DNA of 64,000 nt. It comes from Galerina marginata (Eukaryota; Basidiomycota; Agaricomycetes; Agaricales; Galerinaceae). The notes beneath the pieces were generated by a model that saw only the letters and a program-made list of their open reading frames with translations, was not told the origin of the DNA and searched no databases. The number at the start of each line of letters is the position of its first letter. Position 1 is the first letter of the stretch. The stretch lies in NCBI GenBank assembly GCA_023014335.1, contig JAECYW010000018.1:1488001-1552000 (forward strand). The letters are read 5' to 3'. Shown here piece after piece: positions 11,310-20,730 of this stretch. The position numbers and the translations under genes were made by a program.

Positions 11310-11576
11310 ATGCCAAGCAATGGCCTACAAAACAAGTCTAGCCATTTGTTTGACAGTATTGAAGATGCGGATGACGACCCGAGCAATAACCATTTGGTCA
11401 GTGGTTCGGAATATGATGTCTACATCTCAGAGGATGGGCTAACGCACCGAGCATGGCATGAACAAGCGGATGAGCAAGCCAATTCAAGTGATGAGGATAG
11501 CGAATCTCAGGATTTTAACAGTACTTTACTTTCTGATGAGGGAGAGCATGGCGAGGACTTGTATAATTCAGATTAA
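11310..11576 (+). CDS. Small acidic hypothetical protein
   Basis: An 88-codon ATG frame rich in Asp, Glu and Ser, for example DEDSESQDF near its C-terminal third. It ends 36 bp before the 3' end of the convergent helicase gene. No domain is recognised, and it could equally be the last exon of a longer cargo gene or a chance frame. No splice acceptor was chosen upstream. Confidence 0.3.
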   Translation: MPSNGLQNKSSHLFDSIEDADDDPSNNHLVSGSEYDVYISEDGLTHRAWHEQADEQANSSDEDSESQDFNSTLLSDEGEHGEDLYNSD

Positions 11577-11612
11577 ACTGACTTTGAAGTGCAAATAGAC
11601 AGGAAATTATAA

Positions 11613-13907
11613 TCAATTACAACCTTGTAAGCGTACAGAAGATCGAGTTACTCGACTGGGAGGTTCATTCTCCTTTTCGCCTAATCCCTGGGGCACCGCC
11701 GAACCCATATTGCGCCGGCCTGTGCGATACTTGGGTCCATAATCGTCGAGCGCTTGAGCAACGCTCGGTTGAGCAGCGCGAGGGGCTCTTCGTCGCTTGG
11801 GAATGTTGGTAATGTCCTCGGAGGCCACACGTTTGCGGGTCACGGGTCGGTTTACAGGTTCTTCGATCTCTTGTGCAGCTGGAGCAGGGTCGGGGGATGA
11901 TGAATGGCTGCTGTCATCTTCAGGGATGCTACTGGGATGGCGTTGTCTGGCGCGCTGCCTTGCATTTGCATTTGCTCGTTTGCTGGCCCGTTGAACAATG
12001 ATGAGAGTCTGAACTGAGATTACCGAATCAAACAGAAGGTTTTGATATTTTGGGTAATGTAGCCAGGCCGTTTTGACAATGTCTTCGACTTGAGCGGGAA
12101 AATGAATAACAAGAAGTTGATCAAGTATCAAGGATAAAATATTGGATGGAAAGTATGACGAACGTGGAATATACGAGTTGCGGTTCTCGGACCTGTTTTC
12201 TAGCTGTCGAATAGATTCTCCGAAGGCAACAAAATGCTTTTCAGCGACGGCACGTTCAGTCTTTTTTAATTTGTCCTTCTTTGGTACAGGCAAGGTTTGG
12301 ATAGTGGTATTTTTTGGAGGCGTTAAGATTGGAAGCAATGAGGTGCCATGTGGAATTGGGGATGCTGGGAAATCAATTGTTCCTCCTCGTCGTAGTAGAC
12401 ATAGCGAGCAGGGGACTGGGCGACCGGCAGCAAGGCAATCTAAAAAAGACAGATCTGGCCGAGACGGATCTAGCGACGGATTCTCATACCGGCGGTTGAT
12501 GCAGGCGATGTAGCACCACTTTTCTGAAATGACGAGAGCCTTGGACTTGTCAAGGATACGAGGGGCTTTGCTTGTATTTGATGGGTTGCTCGATGCAGTG
12601 GTGAGAGCTGAAATAGATTAGCAAGGTATAACAGCCGCAATAATACAAGACTCACATTCAAGATACTTTTCTGCAGCCTTGATCATACTGCGTGGAGTAA
12701 AGATGACTCCTCGGCCAATCGTTCCCTCGTTCCTTCCCACACGTCCCTTCTCCTGCCAAGCCTCGTCAAGTGTCGGAGCAAATTCAAGGGAGAGACTATC
12801 CAGAAGCATCTTCGCATTGAGCCCATTAGAAAAAGCGACTGTTGCGATGACAATTTGACAATTAGGATCAGTCTCGATTAGGTGGATCGTCTCGTGATTA
12901 TACTCTGAGGTGCAGATCGAATGGTAAATTCGAGCTCGTAAGAGTTTGTCGGCTCCATTTGGTTGACAGCGCCAAAGATAAGTGTGTACTTTGAGGACTT
13001 GACGAAGTGTTTGACAGTGTATTATCGTCTTTCTTCCGCTAGCCAAGTATGGAAGTAATTCTGGAAAATTATCGCCAGTCATCCCGTGAGCCATGAATTG
13101 GATAGTGAAGTGCGTATTTGGGCGCTCATTGGACCTCCTGATAAGCTTGAAACTTCCTTCAAAAAAGCCCAGACTCTTGCAAACAGATTCAGTTGGTAGA
13201 CCAGGTTCGAGAGTTGCCGTGAGCCCAAGAACAGAAATGGACGACGGAAAGCGGCCACGTAAGAATGCTCCTATAAGGGTAAAGGCTGGACGAAAAGAAA
13301 GGCCCCAGGTGTTGATCAAGTGGGCTTCATCGACACATGCAAATAAGACATTGGATCGAAAGGTGGGGCTCTCCGTAATTTCTCGCCACTCCTTGTCACG
13401 GAGGTGCTCCGGGTCCACACACACAACCTGCCATCGGCTACACTCCTTAATATCTTGCGCCAGGCGAACTCCAGTTTTCCTTGCCTCAGTTAAAGTTTCC
13501 GCACAGTAAGAGAACCCAGATATGTTCAGTTTGGAAAGTTCGTCAACCTAGCAAGCTCTCAGTACTGAATCAACATAAAGAGGAAAAAGACTTACAATAT
13601 TACTTGCCAGACCCTTCGTTGGTGTGATTACAACCCCAGTAGGCTTCGCTCGAGTAGGCAGACCCTGGGGATAGGCCTCGGGGTTCTTGTTGTATTCAAG
13701 GAGAATAAGACACGGAATCGCAAAGGCAGCCGACTTCCCATCCCCAGTTGCAGTGCAGCAAAGTATATCTGTTCCATCAAGAATCCCAGAAACAAGCTCG
13801 AGCTGGACTGCATGCAAACCGTTCGTCCATGTTGGTACGACCTTCTTCACAATGAGCTTGATTGTCTCCAAGCCGACGACATCCTGCCAGCGGTGTCCCG
13901 AAGCCAT
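11613..13907 (-). CDS. RecQ-like DEAH-box DNA helicase (element-borne)
   Basis: Three exons, 13907-13596, 13547-12656 and 12607-11613, join in frame to 732 residues plus stop. Helicase motifs are in order: Walker A ATGDGKS (about residues 53-59), DEAH (177-180), LTAT near 213-216, and motif VI QEKGRVGRN (about 369-377) in place of the RecQ QxxGRxGRD pattern. The C-terminal third has a Cys cluster (KWCYIAC, then PVPCSLC), a basic Arg/Lys/Ser/Pro tail and KRRRAPR, a possible nuclear signal. The protein would use ATP to unwind DNA. It lacks an obvious HRDC domain. It lies 141 bp inside the right TIR and converges on the DUF6589 gene. The spliced frame shows no lesion. A role in transposition is inference from context. 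Confidence 0.88.
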
Positions 13908-14047
13908 TCGGTTTGACTCATAACAGGTTCCAGACCATTAAATAAAGATTTAATCCAAATTCTAGAGGTAGAACAACAAGATCGCAAGAATTATCGCGTC
14001 GAGACGAAGGCAGGAGGAGGAATATTGACGCGACAGCGGCGGACCGG

Positions 14048-14113
14048 GGTTTCAAAGTCCGCACTTTACATAAGCATTTTCTGACACGGTTCGAGGGGCG
14101 CGGTAAAAAACAG
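14048..14113 (-). repeat. Right terminal inverted repeat of the DUF6589 element
   Basis: The reverse complement reads CTGTTTTTTACCGCGCCCCT and continues to TTTGAAACC, matching 5011-5075. Confidence 0.88.
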
Positions 14114-14162
14114 ACCACATATATCGTGAGCCGTAGGGCACATCACATATATCGTGGTCTGG
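14111..14162. repeat. 52-bp palindromic block with a duplicated CACATATATCGTG
   Basis: CAGACCACATATATCGTG at the left pairs imperfectly with CACATATATCGTGGTCTGG at the right. CACATATATCGTG also occurs as a direct repeat (14116-14128 and 14143-14155). It lies between the recognisable TIR and the candidate target duplication, and may be a small insertion that separates the two. Confidence 0.6.
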
Positions 14163-14184
14163 CTAGGAGAGACTATCTGACATT

Positions 14185-16024
14185 CAAGGAACATCAGCAT
14201 GCATTAATCATATCTTATTCTGACGACTTGATAAGACAGGGCTCGAACTTCGAAGCCACTTTTCAGTAATTCTAAAAACTATATCCCAGGTTGATCTCAT
14301 GACTGTAAGGCATTGCCTTTCAGTCTTGTACGTATACCTTATACCCTTGCCTAACAGAAACCTGCCTCATCCATACTCATTTTTCCATTGCAGTGGACAA
14401 AAGAGGGATTGTAGAGTACGTTCAATAAGAACCATACAGCCGCCTTGTGAGAGGGTGGTGTTGTGTGCGCACCGGGTCTGACTGCAATTTTGACGGTCAC
14501 ATACAAGTCGCATGCTACTGAAGGGTAGGGTGCGGACCGGGTAACCGAACCCATAGCTGATAGCTGTCGTCGTTTCGAACCGTGATGCATGCGTGATGTG
14601 GTGAGCTGATCACCGTTCCTCACGATGACTTGGGAATTTGATCGCTGTGAAGGGCATCACACACTGGTAGCTCTGATTAATCTCCATCAGGGTGAAATCG
14701 GGGGATTTGTAAACCGCTTAGACGCTTCCCAAGATCTTATCTGTCCCCTGCATCAGGCATTCTTGTAGATTTATGCATAATCTTTAAGGCGGCTCTCGTC
14801 TGCATAAACTGCACAGCCGCTACCTCTCGCATTGTGCAAAGTTATGCATGACTCTGGCTTAGACGGTATTGTGCATAATGAATTTACTCTCATTAGAGTC
14901 AATTTATGCACAATTATAGGGTCATTGCCTGTTTGAACTTAATTTGGGTGTCAACACAGTGAAGCATGGCAAAAATGATAAAGATGGACATGAAGACGGA
15001 GATGAAGATATGCGCGGAGCAGGAGCAGGAAACGAGGGAGTTTGTTGGCGTGGTTGAGAATGTCGGTCCCACTGCCATAGATTTCCTTTGGCTCAGCATG
15101 TTTCGCACCCAAACACAGAGTGCTGATGACGGTGACGGTCATTGAGGTAAAGAGAGATGGAGGTGAGATAATCCCGAGGACCATGATGAGGCGAGGCACA
15201 GCCAGACACTAGAACTCACAAATTGTCCTGAGAGAAAGAGTTATTCGTTCGCGTAACACTCCTGCGGTGCTCCAGTTGCCAGTTACGACGGTATGGAAAC
15301 GGAAGCCAGCGTTTTATGCGGAGGATAGTTGCACAGCGAAGCCCGCCTTTCCAATGAGCAACCGGCATAGGCCTGCACGTTGATGATGCAGAGACAATCT
15401 TTGAGTAATACGAAAGGGAAAGTTAGAATGGGACAGAAGCTCGAAAGGACGAAGAACGATCATACAATTCCTTCAGAGCATGGAGACCTTGGCCGTGTGC
15501 AGCCCACTTATATGTATTGCCGTCGCTGGCGCGTTAATTCAAGCCCTATAGTTTCAAATGTTATGAGCCTGTGTCCGCAGAAGAAATGAAGCATTCGAAC
15601 CCAACACGCACCCGAAATCCCGGGCAGAGACAAGCATCATCATAACGTTCCTTTCATAACCCATCCAAATTGAATTTACGCCTCCTTCTCAGACCTTGTT
15701 CATGGGATCCAGTAATGAACGCGAAAGCCAGCCGTCATGGGTGGAGACAACGAGCGAGTTGAGGTGTCTGAATGTTGGTCGGTTGGGAAGCGTTGAATAT
15801 GGGATTTTCCTGGCGACATAGAGCGAATTCAATACTTCCAGTGCTTCAGTATGTTATATTTAAATGAAAGGTTTACAAAGAAAAAGTCCAGTATTCAATC
15901 AGTGAATGTGAAGAACGAAAACAGATCCAGAGAGCAAAACCTCAGGAATCGGTGACGATTGTACTAGCACGTGATACAGTGATCAGAAACGTGTGACAAA
16001 CGCGTCTCCAACGCGTTTCCTGAG
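14185..16024. other. Right part of outer element and flank; no confident gene
   Basis: Up to 14929 this belongs to the outer insertion, including the palindrome at 14868-14914. To the right, 14939-14958 matches 55966-55985. A minus-strand hydrophobic frame (about 14914-15199) rich in Leu, Phe and His is not recognised. Nothing else is supported. Confidence 0.4.
14868..14914. repeat. Palindrome at right end of outer element
   Basis: ATTGTGCATAA pairs with TTATGCACAAT around CTCTCATTAGAG. It is the inverted counterpart of 3977-4019. Confidence 0.75.
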
Positions 16025-16030
16025 TCCTCC

Positions 16031-16786
16031 TATGGCACATATATTGTAAAATAATTCAAGTTACGCATGTTGGCCTATTTTCACGCACGTTGAGTCTAAA
16101 TTTACAAATTTCACGCACCTTGTAAAATAAAACACACAAGTTAGAGTACTCGCCAAAAAAAATGACACACCTTTTCAGTACTGCGTAAGTCGGAAGCAAG
16201 AGACAATTAATCTGAGATTAAATTCCTAGACCCTCAGAAACAAGTAGTGGCAGTTAATCCTGGTAAATGCCATGTTGGTACATTCAGAGGGTAGAGAAAT
16301 ATAAGCACAAGGAAGACCTTCAGAGAGGTAAATACAATGACAATGGAATGAAAAATCCCGGATGGCAATTACTCAGATGTTGACTGGCTAAGGAATAGGA
16401 AGGATAACCGTTTTTAGAATTAATTCCCTTAATAGACGTGATTGCTACTTACCTCAAGAAACTAGGGTATAACTTGACAATTTTCAGTGTTTCTGACACG
16501 GGATCTGGACTTGAAAACCATCAAATGAATGTCTTAGAACTATAATTTAGCCGACTGTACCTTACGAGTCCGAACAACAGGATAGAGGAGGAATCACCCC
16601 GTTGGATTCAAGGACCGACTGGTAGCCACCGGCCGAAAATGAATCTGAGATTTAAAAAACCGAACATGTGTAAAAAGCGCATCCTTCCGACCTGCGTGAA
16701 AAAAAATCGTCAGAAGAACATGCGTGAAACTTGGGCCAAAACGTGCACGGGGAAAGACAGAATTATTTTACAATATATGTGCCATA
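16031..16786 (+). mobile_element. 756-bp inverted-terminus element, TATGGCAC family
   Basis: Ends are TATGGCACATATATTGTAAA and its reverse complement. A 6-bp duplication, TCCTCC, flanks it (16025-16030 and 16787-16792). Two more copies form the palindrome at 34612-36286, also with a 6-bp duplication. The internal frame (MNLRFKKP...) is shared by all copies but is short and without domain signatures, so the element is taken as non-autonomous. Superfamily is undetermined. Confidence 0.85.
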
Positions 16787-16792
16787 TCCTCC

Positions 16793-17424
16793 CAATCTCC
16801 TCCGAGTCCTTGCCCAAGAACAAAGCCGATCAAAAATAGAACAGTCCGCGCCACCAGCGATACTCATAATATGAGTTCAGTGGGTTTCGACTGCAGCCCT
16901 AACTCTGAATCTTCTCAATTACTGTTCTTGCATCATGTGGCAGTCGGGCTGTGCAGCAACTTAGACAGTTTGATTAGATCTCGACTCACCTTCACTCTGG
17001 GCAGCTCTGGGCAGACAGCTGCAGACGGTGCGTATGTGACTGTGGAGCAACGTCAATGATCGTTGCCCATGTTGACAAACTTCCTCGTTGACTGCATCGC
17101 TGAATTGCCTATAGAAATAAACACCGAGTACGGAAAACTTCCATGCTTCCTTGACAGGTACTCGTTAAGCTTTCTCTCACCAGCGTTTCCGTCAACATTG
17201 GCTAGTATTCTCACAGGTTTCATACCACCTTTACCCATTCTCTCCGGTTTTGTGGATGATCAAACCATTTGTAGACGTTCTTTATTTTTGACAGAACATG
17301 CTATCAACTCGCAAGTAAGTTTCATGATCTTTGATTCTGATAGAATTCTCAAGCTGTGTGATGTTGAACTAAGATTAGACGAGATCTCGCGAACACGATT
17401 CGCCAAGATAACCAGCGATTGAAG
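16793..17424. other. Mostly featureless; one unassigned 118-codon frame
   Basis: A plus frame with ATG at 17069 and stop at 17420-17422 encodes a moderately hydrophobic peptide without a recognised domain or neighbouring exon. I do not annotate it as a gene. Confidence 0.35.
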
Positions 17425-17432
17425 TATAAAAG
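17425..17432 (+). promoter_or_regulatory. TATA box of the secreted-protein gene
   Basis: TATAAAAG lies 182 bp upstream of the ATG at 17607. Spacing is compatible with a fungal core promoter with a 5' UTR of about 150 nt. Assignment rests on sequence and position only. Confidence 0.5.
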
Positions 17433-17606
17433 CATCCTCGATTTCTTGTGAATTCTCTACAAAGCTGGTCTTTCATACTTGCAACGTCAACAGAAGAGCA
17501 GGTCTCTTTTCTCAGCGTCGCCAATCTATCCAAATGTGCGTCATTCGCGATCCTTGGATATCAGATTCCTTTCTCATCGTTTTGTAGCACAGTACATTCG
17601 TCCAAA

Positions 17607-17957
17607 ATGCGCTTCCTGACACTGTTTTTAACTGCCGTGACTCTGGCCGTTTCCGTCAATGCGACACCAGTTGCACTGAGAACTGATATTGGTGCGTAGA
17701 TTTTATTTTAACGCCAATTTATTGCTAAATTCTTTACGTTAGATGCCGCGCATATGCCCAATTTGCAGGCCAGAACCGAGTTCCATGGCCACAAGAAGCC
17801 TACTGGAAGCCCTTATCACCGCCCGAGTAGTGGTACTGGTCCTAAAGGCCAATATCTTCCTAAAACTACCGATGCACGCCCAAACACTAGCTCTGGAAAC
17901 GGTTCATCCCCACGTCGAGCCAGTACTCGTGCTCCTACTCAAAGAAAGAAGCCTTGA
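17607..17957 (+). CDS. Small secreted protein, 99 aa
   Basis: Two exons, 17607-17691 and 17743-17957, join in frame through a 51-bp intron (GTGCGT...TTAG), giving 99 residues. The N-terminus MRFLTLFLTAVTLAVSVNA is a clear signal peptide with likely cleavage near Ala19-Thr20. The mature part is basic, rich in Pro, Ser, Thr and Gly, lacks Cys and ends QRKKP. It looks like a disordered secreted peptide. No family is recognised. Effector-like or cell-wall roles are possible but not shown. Confidence 0.7.
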
Positions 17958-18433
17958 TTGGTATAAATCGACGGTTCTTAATCAAAAAAAAATGTAGGGT
18001 TGGCCTAAAACATGAGCTTCGGCTCTATATAGGTGGTCTAGCTGCAGCGCATTCATATTTTTCAGCCCTGTAGACATGGTACGTTAAATAATAGACATTT
18101 TTGGGTATAATACTTAGTAGTCAGGCTCACGGTACCACCATTAAGAGTTTGGAGGCCGATTCGGTTGGGTTTTGATTTGGCAGAGAAACCGAGCTCAAAC
18201 AGGATCGTAACCAGGATCCCGAATGGGGCCTTACTGGCAGAGCTCGAAACGCACTCGACGGATTGACAATCGTTTTCAAAATATTCTTGGCGTATTGGCT
18301 GTGAAGAACTTGGCATTGCCTGCGATATTAGTCTAAGGTTACATTTAATCAAAATACTACTTCGCTTCTACCGATTTAATTATATGTCGTGACTTCTGGA
18401 ATGTATTCGATGGTTTACTTGGCTGCTCGAGAC
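17958..18433. other. Intergenic region; no gene seen
   Basis: Holds the 3' flanks of two genes that converge here. A 96-codon minus frame at 18062-18352 is unrecognised. Confidence 0.4.
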
Positions 18434-19943
18434 CTATTGTTTAGTTTGTAATACATCCAAAATACTTCTAGTAGATGGCCTTTTATTTGGTTCCCTCTCC
18501 ATGCAACTCGCAGCCAGGTCGCGATACCATTGAGGCGTGGACCCTTGTCCGTCTCTCCATACTATATCCGGTCGTCCAGATGGATCGTCTCTCTCTCTCG
18601 GAAATCTACCAACCTCCTCTGCGATTTGCCAGAGTACAATCCCGAGAGCAAATATATCTCTTGCTTCGGTTAGTGGCAAAACAATACCAGGCTCTGTCAA
18701 TGATAAATCAAATTCTGGAGCGACGTAATGCTCGGTGTATCCATCCTGAGGTGCGACGTCGATGTGTAGCAGGTGGCCATCTCGGCCAAGGAGAATATTG
18801 TCCAGTTTGATGTCGCCGCTGCGGATGCCGCTCTCGTGAAGAGCGACAACACCGCTTGTGGCTTCGATTGACCAGATATGCTTTAGAGGCCAGGTGAGCT
18901 TTGAAATAGAGGGTTTTACAAGAGTGGCTTCTTCACCGCTGACTGGAGAGAACGTCTCTAACAACTTGGGATGCAAGTGCACCGGCTCAAGGACAGTAGT
19001 TCCTTCTGTCAAGAGGTCGTCGAAAACGTCGGTCAACGTTCCTGCAGGCATGAACGGCATCAGGTATCCACGGAACTCGGAATTCGAGTCGTCGGTTACG
19101 AGGAAAACGGGCTTGATAATAAACGGAGATTGGAGACGATTGAGATGCTCAACATCGGAAAGGAGCACACCCATCGGTTGATCCTGTTGATCTATGGGTA
19201 TTCTATACCTCTTAAACACATACCACGTATCTTCGGGGTCTCCGGTAATAGTGACGAGGTCGATGTGAAAATGAAGAGTCTCTACTGGACACTTTCGGAG
19301 ACGAGATATCGAGACACGCGAAACAGTAGCCAACGTGTCAGGAATGTGGGGATAGGCCTTGTCTTCGGGCAAATTCCTCGGTAGGACAGAGACGTTCAAA
19401 ATCCCGTTGACCGTCTCTATCTCAACCCTGGTTACAGGTTCCAATTTATCGATTTCAAGTTTATTGAGGATCTATAGCCCGCAAACCATCAGCGGAATAT
19501 AATTAGTGGAGTGGCGGTATTTGAACGTTCGCGTACCTCATTCCGGAATGTCTTCAGATCAAGAGAACTCTCAGCTTGCAAGGCCTCGTTTTCCACACAA
19601 TTAGCCTCGCGGTCATTCCACGAGTAGTAGACGGTAACGAAAAAACCGGTTTCATAACGCGCATCGTCAGCTCGGTACAAGAAGGTGGTGGAACCTGCCG
19701 CGGCTCCTACATCTTCGGTGTCAAGGTCCCAGCCGGTGCCTTCAAGCGAGAAATGGTCCACCATCAAGTCCTCCTCCTCCTGTTCGTTCCTTGGTCTGAG
19801 CATTCTGGATTTCGGGGGGTTGCCGAGCGCTAAACAGGTAATCGGTTGTCAGATGAGAGAAACACGTTGCAGTTGAGGCTGAGGGGTGCTTAAATTCACG
19901 TACCAACGGCGGTGATGTCGAAGGAATGGCTAACAGTTGTCAT
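18434..19943 (-). CDS. Protein kinase-like protein with degenerate motifs
   Basis: Three exons, 19943-19904, 19829-19537 and 19471-18434, join in frame to 456 residues. The C-terminal 280 residues are kinase-like. A lysine in YVFKRYR could be the VAIK lysine. The catalytic loop is HESGIRSGDIKLDNILL, where HRD is replaced by SGD but Asp and the downstream Asn remain. DFG is replaced by IDVAP, keeping an Asp but losing Phe-Gly. APEF matches the APE motif, followed by DIFALGIVLWQIAEE and the C-lobe Arg in KRPS. The N-terminal 110 residues are acidic and unassigned. The altered loops suggest reduced or atypical activity. Such proteins are numerous in Agaricomycetes. Confidence 0.75.
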
Positions 19944-20129
19944 CGATGAAGGATGGAATTGTAGAGGGTCTAAGTTCACGAAAAGATTCAGTGTTAAGTG
20001 TAGACGGTTATCAACTCAAATCAACGCTCACACCGTCACACGCTATTACACAAAAGTAAACAAGAGTGATAGGTGATCCGATCTCGCCTTGTACCATAAG
20101 GAACTTACCCCATAGGTTGAGTTTATGGG

Positions 20130-20380
20130 CAATAAAAACCCGTCAGGCTTGGAGAAAGCGCCTTCGTGGTCGTGGTTCCCGTCGACGGGCATGAACACGA
20201 CGTGACGGCCAGGTGGGCGGGAGGGATCAGTCCAAGAATGAGGTGTTTGCTTCGGGTGTAAGAATCAAATAAGAAGTCCATATGAGGCATATCAGATAAG
20301 ATGTCCCAACCCAACTGGTCCCAGCGTCCCGTATGCTATTTTCGGACAAGTCCCAATGAACTTGCATCCGTTTATTTTCA
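20130..20380 (+). repeat. Dispersed repeat FRR, copy A
   Basis: Contains GTCAGGCTTGGAGAAAG, then GTGTTTGCTTCGGGTGTAAG, GAGGCATATCAGATAAGAT and TTCGGACAAGTCCCAATGAAC in fixed order. The same order is at about 32868-33110 and in reverse at about 25436-25107. Partial copies lie near 41083 and 47517. No coding content is evident. Confidence 0.7.
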
Positions 20381-20730
20381 GAGCTTCAATACATTCGAAA
20401 TAAGCCCGACAGATGTTTCGCAGTTAAAGATGGATGTAGAGAAATTTACATAAAGGGTACATCGTTGTAAAAAATCATACCCGGAAGGGGAACGACACGG
20501 ATACGACAGTGACAAATACTTACTTACGACGGCGTGGACAAATAAGAAAACGAGGGGAAAGGGAAAGTAGGAGGTTTAAGGAATGGAATGTGGGATAAGA
20601 ATTTAGAGGACGGCAAAGATTCGAAAAATAAAGAATGTGATCAAGACTGAGAGAAAAAACACGGGGGAAAGGATGAAAACGGGATAAGAGTCGAGACGAA
20701 ATCTCCGAGGGGGTTAGGGTGTTACCGATT

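Larger units (their letters stand above)
5006..14173. mobile_element. Putative autonomous DUF6589/RecQ-helicase DNA transposon (9.2 kb)
   Basis: Matching inverted terminal repeats lie at 5011-5075 and 14048-14113. About 44 bp are identical without a gap, and the outer 20 bp differ by a few bases. Between them are an intact spliced DUF6589 gene and an intact spliced RecQ-like helicase gene in convergent orientation. An 11-bp direct repeat, TATCTGACATT, lies just outside (4995-5005 and 14174-14184) and may be the target duplication. On the right it is 60 bp from the recognisable TIR, so the exact right terminus is uncertain. A hAT-type MITE (9319-10008) interrupts the middle. The two genes and the TIRs are read directly; mobility is inferred. 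Confidence 0.75.
3958..14929. mobile_element. Outer DNA-transposon insertion (about 11 kb including nested elements)
   Basis: The 9-bp sequence TGTTTGAAC flanks this interval (3949-3957 and 14930-14938). The paralogue at 55957-55965 has it once, followed directly by TTAATTCGGGGTGTCAACAC, which matches the sequence right of 14938 (TTAATTTGGGTGTCAACAC). That is an empty-site arrangement. The two ends are diverged inverted repeats containing an inner palindrome (3977-4019 and 14868-14914). Removing the nested 9.2 kb unit leaves about 1.8 kb with no gene, so the outer element would be non-autonomous. A 9-bp duplication is usual for Mutator-like elements, but the superfamily is not proven. The alternative is that the whole 11 kb is one element. 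Confidence 0.7.
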
